NCBI GenBank assembly: GCA_039105265.1
Contig: JAPFFF010000011.1
Location: forward strand, 5,084,001 to 5,148,000
Reading direction: 5' to 3'
Length of the DNA: 64,000 nt
Origin: Tritrichomonas musculus
Lineage: Eukaryota > Parabasalia > Tritrichomonadida > Tritrichomonadidae
Shown in pieces: positions 56,327-64,000 of the stretch. The notes beneath the pieces are model-generated. The model saw nothing but the letters and a program-made list of their open reading frames with translations, was not told the origin of the DNA and made no database searches. Numbering within the stretch: position 1 is the stretch's first letter; the number at the start of each line of letters is the position of its first letter. The translations under genes and the position numbers were made by a program.

Positions 56327-56355
56327 GGAACTCTGTTCCCTTTTGCAAAGCAAAA
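56327..56355. repeat. Double-hairpin mini-insertion between integrase and MCP (Mav-C)
   Basis: GGAAC-tct-GTTCC (56327-56339) and TTTTGC-aaa-GCAAAA (56341-56355). The same interval in Mav-B is about 29 bp shorter and lacks both hairpins. The second arm sequence TTTTGC/GCAAAA recurs in the ATPase insertion of Mav-A. This one is intergenic. Confidence 0.85.
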
Positions 56356-56380
56356 TGATTATTTAATGAAATCAATTTAT

Positions 56381-58324
56381 TTATTCATTTGCTTGTGAAC
56401 CTTCTGGTGTTGAATCATCATGATATTCTAAACCGTCAAGTGATAGTTTAAAGTAAGTATCACGAGTGATGAATAATTGTGTTGGGGGTGGTCTGGTGAT
56501 GGTTCCATCTGGCTCAACAACATTGTAATATGTATCATCAGCTCCTGTATATATTGGTTGCCCATTGACTTGTATCTGAACGTTTCCAAAACCTCCATCA
56601 AGTCCGTCATAACAATATCCTGCACTTGCTCGTTCTGTTTGAATGTTGAATACAAATGATGTCGCATCACTAATTGTATTCTTGTATCTCTTACCGTTAG
56701 CGTCATTCTTTGGCATTGTCATCGAATCCTCAAATTCCTTTGTGCATGAAAGAGTGATTGCGTCTAAATCACCAGCCGTTAATTGATTTTCAAAGAATCG
56801 TGCACCAATAGTTGAAACGTTTTCGTCTGGGAAGTTCTTTCCACCAATATTCAAGAAACAGTTTTGATAAACTGGATTTTCAAAGACTGTTAAATCATTA
56901 TGATGCTTTGGAAACATGATTGATAAATTAGTTGCATTGATTAATGGAATATTCAATGTTGACTTGATTCCGTTTGCTGCTGGAGCGATTGGGAAAGCAT
57001 GATAATCAACTTTTTGTGAAGGAATGATTAAACCTTGTCTTAAAATGTCTTCAATTCCTTGTCTTGTAGCTTCACAAACTCCAAAGCCTTGCATATTAGA
57101 TTTACAAGCTGTGATGGTCATTCGATTAACAGTTAATGTCGCTGTTTGTTTTGAATAATGAGCGCTCATCAACTTGTTGGCTTCAGTTTTAGATACAAAG
57201 TTAACGTAAACATGACCTGCATGTGATGGTTGAGGTAATTTACCATGTTCTTTGGTATAATGGGCTTGACAAATTGCTTTATTATCATCAGTCTTTTCAA
57301 TTCCAAGTTCAGTAAATTCATCATCAGTAAAGCTAAATATTAATGAACAATTTTCAATCAGTTCATCGAAATCACCTCCAGATGCAGATACGTATTGTTC
57401 TCTAACTTCATACTTCAATTGATATTTCGTTGGTGTTGGTTCAGGTGATGGTGGGTCTGGATTGTCTCCAGGTCCTGGAATCACAGCTTGATTACCGATT
57501 TGTGTGAATTGATGACGAAGATGACCACGGGCTTTGATTTCCTTTAATCTATCGAGTTCATCCATCGATATTGAATCATTATCTTCAAGAAATACTTTCG
57601 CTTCTGCAACTGTGTAAGGGTCTAATACTGCCCAAACAAGACCAGCGGGACTAACTTGAAAACGAATTGATAAATCACCAATGATTCCGTTAGGGAATAA
57701 ATCGAATGCCTGTAATGCAAGCAAATCATCAAAAGGAACATTCAAATCAAATTCGACTTCACTTCTTCCTGTGTTCTTAAATGAATTCAAGTTAACATAA
57801 GCTCCTGCATGTGTTTGTGAATAGTTGCTAATGTTTTCCCACAATGAATGAACGAATCTGCGACGTTTCTTCTCGGCTTCTGGTTTAACTGAAGAATATA
57901 AGAAGCCCTCACGAATGCATTCATTCTGTTGGTATCCGACATTGACATTATTATGAAGAATCTCTAACCTGTCAAACAACTGGTTTGATGATTTGAAACC
58001 GACAAACAGTTTGTACAAGTTGTTGGGGTCATTGATTTCATTTAATTTACTCATATCTGTATTCAATGACAAATCTAATTTAACGTGAAATGTTAAGAAA
58101 CCTTTATCAATATCACTTATGAAGTGGTCAGGATGTGTTAAACTTATTTGCGAATATTGTCCTTGATGAAATGGAGCTGGTTGGTCATGACAGTCAACAG
58201 TTCTAAATGAAAATGAACGCGTACCGTCATTGACATTAATCATGTTTCTCATCTCTTCAAATGCATGAAGAACGTTTCCTGTTTCAGTGCGAAGATTATG
58301 GGCTCTCTCGTTTCTGTATAACAT
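56381..58324 (-). CDS. MCP: Major capsid protein with variable extra domain, 647 aa (Mav-C)
   Basis: The capsid halves are very close to Mav-B. The linker between them is short (DNPDPPSPEPTPT), and the following domain (YQLKYEVREQYVSASGG ... SHAGHVYVNFVSK) is only remotely like that of Mav-B. The final residues also differ (YHDDSTPEGSQANE). TCATAA abuts the ATG. Confidence 0.83.
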   Translation of the reverse strand: MLYRNERAHNLRTETGNVLHAFEEMRNMINVNDGTRSFSFRTVDCHDQPAPFHQGQYSQISLTHPDHFISDIDKGFLTFHVKLDLSLNTDMSKLNEINDPNNLYKLFVGFKSSNQLFDRLEILHNNVNVGYQQNECIREGFLYSSVKPEAEKKRRRFVHSLWENISNYSQTHAGAYVNLNSFKNTGRSEVEFDLNVPFDDLLALQAFDLFPNGIIGDLSIRFQVSPAGLVWAVLDPYTVAEAKVFLEDNDSISMDELDRLKEIKARGHLRHQFTQIGNQAVIPGPGDNPDPPSPEPTPTKYQLKYEVREQYVSASGGDFDELIENCSLIFSFTDDEFTELGIEKTDDNKAICQAHYTKEHGKLPQPSHAGHVYVNFVSKTEANKLMSAHYSKQTATLTVNRMTITACKSNMQGFGVCEATRQGIEDILRQGLIIPSQKVDYHAFPIAPAANGIKSTLNIPLINATNLSIMFPKHHNDLTVFENPVYQNCFLNIGGKNFPDENVSTIGARFFENQLTAGDLDAITLSCTKEFEDSMTMPKNDANGKRYKNTISDATSFVFNIQTERASAGYCYDGLDGGFGNVQIQVNGQPIYTGADDTYYNVVEPDGTITRPPPTQLFITRDTYFKLSLDGLEYHDDSTPEGSQANE

Positions 58325-58330
58325 TTATGA
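58325..58330 (-). promoter_or_regulatory. Initiator-like TCATAA before MCP (Mav-C)
   Basis: On the minus strand TCATAA directly precedes the MCP start, matching A and B. Confidence 0.5.
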
Positions 58331-58373
58331 TTGAATAAAAAGGAAATAAAACACTTTTATCATTAATTAAATT

Positions 58374-58628
58374 ATGGGTGTCGGTATATTCAACAAAATC
58401 AAGAACGCATTTAAATCAATTGGCGGCAAAGTAAAATCATTTGCTCAGAAAGCAGTTAAAGCATTACCAAAAGTTGTTGATGTTGGAAAGCAAATCGTTG
58501 ACAGAGTTAAACCGATTACACAATTCATTCCTGGTGTCGGTCAGGTTGTTGACGCAATTGATACAGGTTTAAATGTTGCTGACAGAGTTGGGAGATTTGG
58601 AAAATCAATATTGAATGAAGTTAAATGA
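58374..58628 (+). CDS. Amphipathic 84-aa virion-type peptide (Mav-C)
   Basis: Almost identical to Mav-B (KALPKVVDVGKQIVDRVKP). It is divergent from MCP across about 50 bp. Confidence 0.7.
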   Translation: MGVGIFNKIKNAFKSIGGKVKSFAQKAVKALPKVVDVGKQIVDRVKPITQFIPGVGQVVDAIDTGLNVADRVGRFGKSILNEVK

Positions 58629-58664
58629 AAAACAATGAATTATAATGATTTAATATAATTATAA

Positions 58665-59141
58665 ATGAATGAAAACATTAACGAACTTAAAGTTATAAAT
58701 GATAATGTAAATGAATCAAAAGTATTTAAATCAATTGAAGAGTTCAATTTGTTCTATCAAAAGAATATCGAGCAAATGAAATCACAAACGACTAACTATT
58801 TGAACAAGATTTATAAAATCATCATTAATGACGGCAACGAATACAAAATCACTAAGCGCAATTGTACAGACGGTAAAAGACTTAACGGCGACATTTATTT
58901 GAAGAAAGTTGGGAACACAATCACTAAAACACTTGAAAATGACAACATCAAAGCTGATATATCATTAATGAAAGAATCGATTAACGAACTCAATGAATTA
59001 ATAAATCAATTGAACAACAAAAATAAAAAACTTGAAGAACATATTAATAAGCTTTCAAACGTTGTCGACCAACAATCAAAAGTTATTAATGAATATGTAT
59101 TAAATGTTGTTGCTCCTGACAACCACAGAATGATTAAGTGA
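58665..59141 (+). CDS. 158-aa protein with coiled-coil tail (Mav-C)
   Basis: Close to Mav-B; CTDGKRLNGD replaces CTDGKRCGGD, removing one Cys. The coiled coil ends LEEHINKLSNVVDQQSKVI. It overlaps the convergent 77-aa gene by 42 nt. Confidence 0.7.
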   Translation: MNENINELKVINDNVNESKVFKSIEEFNLFYQKNIEQMKSQTTNYLNKIYKIIINDGNEYKITKRNCTDGKRLNGDIYLKKVGNTITKTLENDNIKADISLMKESINELNELINQLNNKNKKLEEHINKLSNVVDQQSKVINEYVLNVVAPDNHRMIK

Positions 59142-59333
59142 ATCATGATGATTTAATGATTTAGTCGTTTTTGGAGGTGGTTCATGAAATATATTTCCTT
59201 TTTCATTATAACATTTCACTGTTGGTGCTGAATTTATTTTTGTTCTATTCTTTTGCATCGTTAATTGTAATCTATCAAAATGGTTTTTATGCTTATCGTC
59301 ATGAACGGTTCTTAATTGATTGATAACAGACAT
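59100..59333 (-). CDS. 77-aa basic protein (Mav-C)
   Basis: Homologue of the Mav-A and Mav-B genes with a few changes (MSVINQLRTVHDDKHKNHFDRL). Unknown function. Confidence 0.68.
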   Translation of the reverse strand: MSVINQLRTVHDDKHKNHFDRLQLTMQKNRTKINSAPTVKCYNEKGNIFHEPPPKTTKSLNHHDSLNHSVVVRSNNI

Positions 59334-59347
59334 TTAATTATTATTAA

Positions 59348-59536
59348 ATGAGTGAACTAACTGAATACAAGAAAGAAATACCCGAATTAAAACGAATCAA
59401 ACGAGGATTAAAAGAAAAGTGTTATGATTATAAACAATGTCTAAACAATATCAAATCAGGAATGTTAGGTTCTGACGGTCTTGCTGTTCGTGAATCTCTT
59501 ATTGAAGACATCAACAAAGCTAGAAGCATCACTTAA
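59348..59536 (+). pseudogene. 75-aa coiled-coil gene, 3' truncated at the Mav-C/Mav-D junction
   Basis: The sequence follows the Mav-A and Mav-B genes to ...SLIEDIN and then changes at about 59512-59517 into MCP sequence of Mav-D on the other strand. The open frame runs six foreign codons further (KARSIT). The leucine heptads of the C-terminal helix are lost. Confidence 0.85.
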
Positions 59537-61273
59537 AGTATTCTTGTAGCGAACTCCGTTTGCATCATTCTTTGGCATAGTCATTGAATCCTCAAATTCC
59601 TTTGTGCATTGTAATGATATTGCATCAAGGTCTCCAGCGGTTAATTGATTTTCAAAGAACCTTGCACCAATTGTGCTAACATTTTCATCTGGGAAGTTCT
59701 TGCCACCAATATTGAGATAACAATTTTGATATACTGGATTTTCGAAAACAGTGAGGTCATTATGATGCTTTGGAAACATAATTGACATTGTTGTAACATT
59801 AATTAATGGAATATTCAATGTTGACTTAATTCCATTTGCGGCAGGAGCAATTGGGAATGAATGGTAATCAACTTTCTGAGATGGGATTATAATTCCTTCA
59901 CGGAGAATATTTTCAATACCTCTGCGAGTAGATTCACAGACACCATAACCTTGCATATTTGATTTACATAATGTGATTGTCATTCTGTTTACAGTTAATG
60001 TAGCTTTCTGTGATGAATATGTTTCGTTGTGAAGTTGTAATTTAGCATCATGAATTGATTGAAGAGTCTGCTTAGCAGAAACAACTGGTGTTTTAACAAT
60101 TTGCCAAGCATAATATCTTCCATTCTTGTCAGAATGATTTAATGGAGGTAATGTTACAGCAGGATTATGAACACAAATTTCTTCATCAGTTGCACCTGGT
60201 TGGAGTCCAAATTCTTCAAATTCTTCCTTTGTGTAACTGAAATTGAATTCCAAATCAGTAAGAATATCAGTGTAACCAGTACTTCCATCATCATTATCCC
60301 ATTGTTCACCAATTCGATATTGAATCTTGTATTTAACAGGTGTTGGAGTTGGTTCAGGAGATGGGTCTGGAGTTGGTTCAGGAGATGGTTCGGGAGATGG
60401 GTCTGGAGATGGAGTTCCAGGTCCTGGTATAATAGCTTCATTACCAATTTGTGTAAATTGATGTTTCAAATGACCACGAGCTTTAATTTCTTTCAATCGT
60501 TCTAATTCAGCAGATGTAACAGAATCATTATCTTCAAGATAAGCCTTTGTTTCAGCAACAGTATAAGGGTCAATTGCTGCCCAAACTAATCCTGCAGGAG
60601 TTACTTGGAAACGAATTGATAAATCACCTATGATTCCATTTGGGAATAAATCGAAAGCTTGAAGGGCAAGTAAATCATCAAATGGAACGTTCAAATCAAA
60701 TTCAACTTGTGATTTACCATTAGATTTGAATGAATTTAGATTAACATAAGTACCTGCAACAGTTTGTGAATAATTTGAAACGTTTTCCCAAAGTGAATGA
60801 ACAAATCGTCTTCGCTTTTTTTCAGTTTCTGGTTTCACAGCAGAGTATAAAAATCCTTCTCGAACACATTCGTTTTGCTGATATCCAACATTTACATTAT
60901 TATGAAGAATTTCCAATCTGTCGAATAATTGATTTGAAGATTTAAGTCCGACGAATAATTTGTAGAAGTTATTTGGGTCATCAATTTGTTGTAATTTAGC
61001 TAAATCAGTATTCAATTGTAAATCCAATTTGACATGAAATGTTAAGAATCCTTTATCAACATCAGAAATGAAATGGTCTGGATGCGTTAATGAGATTTGA
61101 GAATATTGTCCTTGATGAAATGGTGCAGGTTGGTCATGACAGTCAACAGTTCTGAATGAAAATGAGCGTGTACCATCATTAGTATTAATCATTTCACGCA
61201 TCTTATTAAATGTATCAAGAACGTTTCCTGCTTCAATTTTGTAATTATGTGCTCTTTCGTTGCGATACAACAT
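59516..61273 (-). pseudogene. MCP: Major capsid protein, C-terminally truncated (Mav-D)
   Basis: It matches the other MCPs to ...YKNTLSDASSFV and then breaks into Mav-C sequence, losing about 75 C-terminal residues. The linker is repetitive (PSPDPSPEPSPEPTPDPSPEPTPTP), followed by a domain (YKIQYRIGEQWDN ... YYAWQIVKT) related to that of Mav-B. The N-terminal capsid half is well conserved. The loss of the second jelly-roll end should prevent capsid assembly. Confidence 0.83.
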
Positions 61274-61299
61274 TTGACTTTTTATGGAATAAAAAGACT

Positions 61300-61316
61300 T
61301 TCAAACGAAGTTTGAA
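61300..61316. repeat. Single hairpin before the 84-aa gene (Mav-D)
   Basis: TTCAAAC-gaa-GTTTGAA, 7-bp stem with a 3-nt loop, in the short MCP/84-aa gene interval. Confidence 0.6.
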
Positions 61317-61365
61317 TGAATAACAAAAAAAGTACTATTATGGGTCTTTTTTCGTAATGAAAACA

Positions 61366-61620
61366 ATGGGTATCGGAATCTTCAAAAAAATGAAAAACGC
61401 TTTTAAATCTGTAGGTAATACAATAAAGAATGTTGCAACTAAGGTTGGTAAAGCACTTCCCAAAGTTGTTGAAGTTGGTAAAAGAGTAACTAATGCTGTA
61501 AAACCTGTTTTGGGTGGAATACCTCTTATTGGTGATGCTGTTAGAGCAATTGATACAGGATTAAATTTTGCTGACAAAGGTCTTAAAATTGGTAAAAGTT
61601 TAATTGATGAAGTCGCGTAA
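61366..61620 (+). CDS. Amphipathic 84-aa virion-type peptide (Mav-D)
   Basis: I prefer the ATG at 61366 (MGIGIFKKMKNAFKSVG), which matches the A-C start, over the ATG at 61357. The hinge reads VLGGIPLIGDAVRAIDTGL, so the Gly/Pro pattern is preserved while the residues changed. Confidence 0.7.
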   Translation: MGIGIFKKMKNAFKSVGNTIKNVATKVGKALPKVVEVGKRVTNAVKPVLGGIPLIGDAVRAIDTGLNFADKGLKIGKSLIDEVA

Positions 61621-61628
61621 GCGCCTGA

Positions 61629-61643
61629 GAACACTTTGTGTTC
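61629..61643. repeat. Hairpin after the 84-aa gene (Mav-D)
   Basis: GAACAC-ttt-GTGTTC, preceded by the weaker CGC-gtaa-GCG (61614-61623) that spans the stop codon. Together they have the spacing of a double-hairpin unit. Confidence 0.6.
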
Positions 61644-61685
61644 GAAGTCGCATGAAAATGATTAAATTGTATTTTTTTATTTTAA

Positions 61686-62219
61686 ATGGATTTGAAAGTA
61701 ATTAATGAAATAACTACTGAAATAAAGAATTTTAAATCAATTGAGGAGTTCAATCTGTACTATCAGAAACACAAAGATGACATGAACAACCAGACGACTC
61801 AATATCTAAATCGGGTTTACAAAATTGTTACACCAGATGGTGTTGAATACAGAATCACAAAAAAGAATTGTCAAAAAGAAGGTACAAAACGAGTTGGGGG
61901 AGATATATTTTTAAAGAAAGTTGTCAAAACTAATGAATTGAAAGAACTTGAACAAGATGTTATTAAAGCAGAACAACAATTGTTAAACAATCGTTGCTCA
62001 GAGCTTCGACTGAAAGTCTCAGGACTCGAAGAGTCCGTAGCGCATGATATTGAGAATCTCAAAAGTATGTTCTCACAAAATTTGTCAACTTTTGATAACG
62101 AGATTAAAGATTTGAAACAAAGCTATGAACTCAAATTCACAACATTAGATAAAAAAATTGCTGAATTAACCAATACTGTAAATCAGATTGCCAAATATAT
62201 TAACCAACAAATGTTTTAG
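61686..62219 (+). CDS. 177-aa protein with coiled-coil tail (Mav-D)
   Basis: The N-terminal domain is recognisable (FKSIEEFNLYYQKHKDDMNNQTTQYLNRVYKI ... DIFLKK). The C-terminal coiled coil is unrelated in detail and contains a hairpin cluster at 61996-62036 encoding about NRCSELRLKVSGLEES. It overlaps the convergent 88-aa gene by 4 nt. Confidence 0.7.
   Translation: MDLKVINEITTEIKNFKSIEEFNLYYQKHKDDMNNQTTQYLNRVYKIVTPDGVEYRITKKNCQKEGTKRVGGDIFLKKVVKTNELKELEQDVIKAEQQLLNNRCSELRLKVSGLEESVAHDIENLKSMFSQNLSTFDNEIKDLKQSYELKFTTLDKKIAELTNTVNQIAKYINQQMF
61996..62036. repeat. Triple hairpin in the 177-aa gene (Mav-D)
   Basis: GCTC-a-GAGC (61996-62004), GACT-gaa-AGTC (62008-62018) and GGACTC-gaa-GAGTCC (62022-62036) in a row. 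The coding frame stays open through all three. Confidence 0.75.
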
Positions 62220-62482
62220 ATTTTATCGCATCGAGGGACAACTGAATGATTTAATGAATAAGTGTGAAAATTCAATTTTTTTGTTGTTGATACTTGAGGT
62301 TCATGTTGAATACTTCCTTTATCTTCATATTTCTTAACAGTTGGTGCAGAATTAATTCTGGTACGTTCTTTTTGCATTTTAAGTTGTAATCTATCGTAGT
62401 GATTCATTCTTTTATCATCATGAATGGTTCGTTTTTGTTCATAACTCGTAGAGTTTGAACTCACTTGTGAGTGAAAGGACAT
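62216..62482 (-). CDS. 88-aa basic protein (Mav-D)
   Basis: Homologue of the 77-aa genes. Ten extra residues lie between the first residues and (R/K)T(V/I)HDDK, encoded by the double hairpin at 62443-62472. The rest aligns (DRLQLKMQKERTRINSAPTVKKY). Confidence 0.72.
   Translation of the reverse strand: MSFHSQVSSNSTSYEQKRTIHDDKRMNHYDRLQLKMQKERTRINSAPTVKKYEDKGSIQHEPQVSTTKKLNFHTYSLNHSVVPRCDKI
62443..62472. repeat. Double-hairpin mini-insertion in the 88-aa gene (Mav-D)
   Basis: AACTC-gta-GAGTT (62443-62455), three bases, then ACTCAC-tt-GTGAGT (62459-62472): exactly 30 bp from end to end. The protein is longer by ten residues at this place than in A, B and C. Confidence 0.9.
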
Positions 62483-62497
62483 TTTTGCTTCGATTAA

Positions 62498-62728
62498 ATG
62501 TCTGAATTAAACGAATATAAGAAGGAGATTCCTGAACTTAAACGTATCAAACGAACCCTCAAAGAAAAATGTTATGATTACAAGCAACATCTAAATAATG
62601 TCAAATCTGGAATGCTTGGTTCCAGTGGGCTTGCTGTTCGTGAATCATTAATTGAAGATATTAATTCATTAAAGGAAAAAGTAAAAAAATTGGAAAACGA
62701 ATTGAATGAATTAGCTAACAAGGATTGA
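62498..62728 (+). CDS. 76-aa coiled-coil protein (Mav-D)
   Basis: A close homologue of the 75-aa genes (MSELNEYKKEIPELKRIKRTLKEK ... LKEKVKKLENELNELANKD). In Mav-D it is followed by the 222-aa gene instead of a TIR. Confidence 0.72.
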   Translation: MSELNEYKKEIPELKRIKRTLKEKCYDYKQHLNNVKSGMLGSSGLAVRESLIEDINSLKEKVKKLENELNELANKD

Positions 62729-62765
62729 GTAATCTACGAATAAAGGTTTTTTTAGATTGAAATCA

Positions 62766-63431
62766 ATGTCGAATGTATTACGGAAAGCAAAAATATTAAG
62801 TTCTGAAAATGATGCTTCGGTAAAACAGAGCCAAGAAACTAATGTTGAAATCAAAATCAAACCATCGAATTCACAACCGGTTGGTCAACCAATTAGTCAA
62901 CCTGTTTATTACCCAAATGTTCCCCAAATGAATTCACAATCTAGGGACGTAAATTTTACTATACCGGAGGAGAATTCTCAATATCAATTTCAACCTCCAA
63001 CAAGCAAAGCGCCAGCCGGAGCTGGCTTGCCTGCGACTATTGTCCGAGACAAGGGTATCATCGATTTGGGAAACCACATAGTGGCTGAGGGTGAAGCCCG
63101 AAATGAGATTGAAGACTTAACTGTTAAGAACAAATTTTTAGAAACACTTCTTTCAATTTATGAATTAAATCCACTTCGTGTAAATAATTATTTGGTTTGT
63201 CACTCAAATTCATTGATGGAATTAATTAAAATACTAACACATGCTGATAAAGTTGAACTTATTATTGATGAAGATTCTGGTTGTACGGGATGTGTATCGA
63301 AGAATAAATATTTAGAAATCCAACGAATTCTTGTCACAAAAGATGGTAAATCAAATGATTTGAAATATGGTTACAATGATGTTTATGCACAACTTGTTCG
63401 ATATGGTATTTCACTTAAATTATGTGTTTAA
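62766..63431 (+). CDS. 222-aa homologue of the 189-aa protein (Mav-D)
   Basis: The start at ATG 62766 (MSNVLRKAKILSSENDASVKQ) is chosen over an upstream TTG. The conserved C-terminus has LVCHSNSLMELIKIL, the Cys pair in SGCTGCVSK and YAQLVRYGISLKLCV. Between the Pro/Gln-rich part and the C-terminal domain it has 20 extra residues, encoded by two hairpin clusters (63011-63052 and 63074-63099). Confidence 0.75.
   Translation: MSNVLRKAKILSSENDASVKQSQETNVEIKIKPSNSQPVGQPISQPVYYPNVPQMNSQSRDVNFTIPEENSQYQFQPPTSKAPAGAGLPATIVRDKGIIDLGNHIVAEGEARNEIEDLTVKNKFLETLLSIYELNPLRVNNYLVCHSNSLMELIKILTHADKVELIIDEDSGCTGCVSKNKYLEIQRILVTKDGKSNDLKYGYNDVYAQLVRYGISLKLCV
63011..63052. repeat. Hairpin cluster in the 222-aa gene, first (Mav-D)
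   Basis: GCCAGC-cgga-GCTGGC (63011-63026) and TTGTC-cga-GACAA (63040-63052). It encodes APAGAGLPATIVRDK, absent from A and C. Confidence 0.72.
63074..63099. repeat. Hairpin cluster in the 222-aa gene, second (Mav-D)
   Basis: CCAC-ata-GTGG (63074-63084) and GGGT-gaa-GCCC with one G-T pair (63089-63099). With the first cluster it accounts for the 20-residue excess over A and C, that is two units of ten codons. Confidence 0.72.
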
Positions 63432-63441
63432 ATTTATTCAA

Positions 63442-63573
63442 ATGTTAACTGAAATTCTTTTGGGAACTATTTTGGTTGTTCATGTTATTGAATTGTGTGT
63501 AATAATTGCTGTTTTCAAAGAAGATGAACCCCCTGAACTCACAGAGGAGTTGTGCTCGAAGCTTTACTCATAA
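63442..63573 (+). CDS. 43-aa single-pass membrane protein (Mav-D)
   Basis: Hydrophobic helix (ILLGTILVVHVIELCVIIAVF), then an acidic tail with PPELTEEL and a Tyr-Ser end. Same length and same neighbours (189-aa homologue and ATPase) as in A and C, although the sequence has diverged; this is the best evidence that the 43-aa gene is real. Confidence 0.8.
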   Translation: MLTEILLGTILVVHVIELCVIIAVFKEDEPPELTEELCSKLYS

Positions 63574-63576
63574 TAA

Positions 63577-64000
63577 ATGTTAAAACCCAGCAAATTTGAT
63601 TACAAAACAATATTTTTTTCAGATACTTCTGACTATGATGATGACTTTGAGTCATTCGAAGAACACAAGATGATTATGAAGCCTGTTATGATTGAAAAGT
63701 CCTCTCGCTCTGCGAGCTCGAGCTCTGCGAGATTTGATATTGATTTTGAAATGAATCGAGCGTACAAAAAAAATGAATCAAAAATAATGTCAGAATCAAT
63801 TCGTCCAATTGGTCCTGGAATCTATGCTAATTATAATTCGTTAAACATTATTGTTGGAGCACAGGGTAAAGGTAAATCACACATTGTATTAAGAGATATA
63901 ATTCAAATATCTCGATTGAAGGAGTCAAATGTACATCAAATTGTGTATATTAGCAAGAATGGAGTTATAAATGATTCTACATTTGAAGCTCAACGCGAAT
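63577..64000 (+). CDS. ATP: A32/FtsK-like packaging ATPase, cut by window end (Mav-D)
   Basis: It starts MLKPSKFDYKTIFFSDTSDYDDD. Walker A GAQGKGKS is present, followed by HIVLRDIIQISRLK. Ten extra residues (about SSRSASSSSA) before FDIDFEMNRAY coincide with a hairpin cluster at 63704-63725. The Walker B region lies beyond the window. Confidence 0.85.
   Translation, partial: MLKPSKFDYKTIFFSDTSDYDDDFESFEEHKMIMKPVMIEKSSRSASSSSARFDIDFEMNRAYKKNESKIMSESIRPIGPGIYANYNSLNIIVGAQGKGKSHIVLRDIIQISRLKESNVHQIVYISKNGVINDSTFEAQRE
63704..63725. repeat. Double-hairpin mini-insertion in ATPase (Mav-D)
   Basis: CTCGC-tct-GCGAG (63704-63716) overlaps the perfect palindrome GAGCTCGAGCTC (63714-63725). Counting from DYDDD to the Glu-Met-Asn of EMN(R/K)AY, the protein has 37 residues against 27 in Mav-A, exactly ten more. 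Confidence 0.85.

Larger units (their letters stand above)
39540..59515. mobile_element. Mav-C: nearly complete Maverick
   Basis: It starts with TIR AGTAGTATATGGG and runs in canonical order to the 75-aa gene, where it is broken. Only the terminal 68-aa gene and TIR on the MCP side are missing. It has the only uninterrupted polymerase. The first 68-aa gene has a frameshift; all other genes appear open. Confidence 0.88.
59516..64000. mobile_element. Mav-D: divergent Maverick with rearranged gene order, partial
   Basis: Genes run MCP, 84-aa, 177-aa, 88-aa, 76-aa, then directly the 222-aa homologue of the 189-aa gene, the 43-aa membrane gene and the ATPase. In A and C the last three lie at the opposite end of the element and in the other orientation, beyond a TIR. 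Here no TIR separates the two groups. Protein identities to A-C are clearly lower than among A-C, and hairpin insertions are dense. Both ends are missing. Confidence 0.82.

Noticed and set aside
59465-59530. MCP C-terminus ending VDVFNKRFTNSKTVRT as a real variant
   Set aside because: These codons are the complement of the truncated 75-aa coiled-coil gene of Mav-C; they arise from the junction.

Overview
The window is wall-to-wall Maverick/Polinton DNA: large, virus-like, self-synthesising transposons of eukaryotes. I see no ordinary host gene, tRNA or rRNA. The diagnostic set is a protein-primed family B DNA polymerase, a retroviral-type integrase, an A32/FtsK-like packaging ATPase, a double jelly-roll-type major capsid protein (MCP), long terminal inverted repeats (TIRs) starting 5'-AG, and 6-bp target-site duplications (TSDs). 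The AT-rich base use, absence of recognisable introns, TCAT-type initiator immediately before start codons, frequent TAAA at stop codons and mass of nested near-identical copies best fit a trichomonad (Trichomonas vaginalis or a relative). That assignment is inference.

Layout. Mav-Z (1-3885) is an internal fragment, collinear without net indel with 52076-55960 of Mav-C. At 3886-4850 is a rearranged chimeric polymerase fragment. Mav-B occupies 4851-5141 plus 26951-39539; it is read from its MCP-side end and stops inside its polymerase. Mav-A (5142-26950, 21,809 bp) is a complete element with 443-bp TIRs and TSD TACGTC, inserted into the small TIR-borne gene of Mav-B. Mav-C (39540 to about 59515) is nearly complete and holds the only uninterrupted polymerase (1516 aa); its far end is lost. 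Mav-D (about 59516-64000) is a more divergent element with a different gene order, cut by the window end.

Canonical order in Mav-A and Mav-C: TIR with a 68-aa gene; 152-aa gene; then leftward ATPase, 43-aa membrane protein, 189-aa protein and two small coiled-coil genes; rightward polymerase; cargo slot 1 (KilA-N gene in A, HNH nuclease gene in B and C); leftward phage-tail-fibre-like protein; rightward DLNGD-loop protein; cargo slot 2 (334-aa basic-tailed protein in A, 372/396-aa protein in B/C/Z); leftward 116-aa gene, integrase and MCP; rightward amphipathic 83/84-aa and 158/176-aa genes; leftward 77-aa gene; rightward 75-aa gene; TIR. Replication (polymerase, TIRs), integration (integrase), packaging (ATPase) and a probable virion set (MCP, fibre, amphipathic peptide) form a provirus-like unit. 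No adenovirus-type maturation protease was recognised.

Most unusual: (1) a family of about 30-bp double-hairpin mini-insertions that add exactly ten codons in frame to genes of different elements, densest in Mav-D; (2) an HNH nuclease domain embedded in the polymerase between exonuclease and palm; (3) mosaic fibre genes and MCPs with a swapped, Pro-rich-linked extra domain, suggesting diversification of the particle surface; (4) paired half-sites showing one Maverick inserted in another's polymerase followed by inversion.
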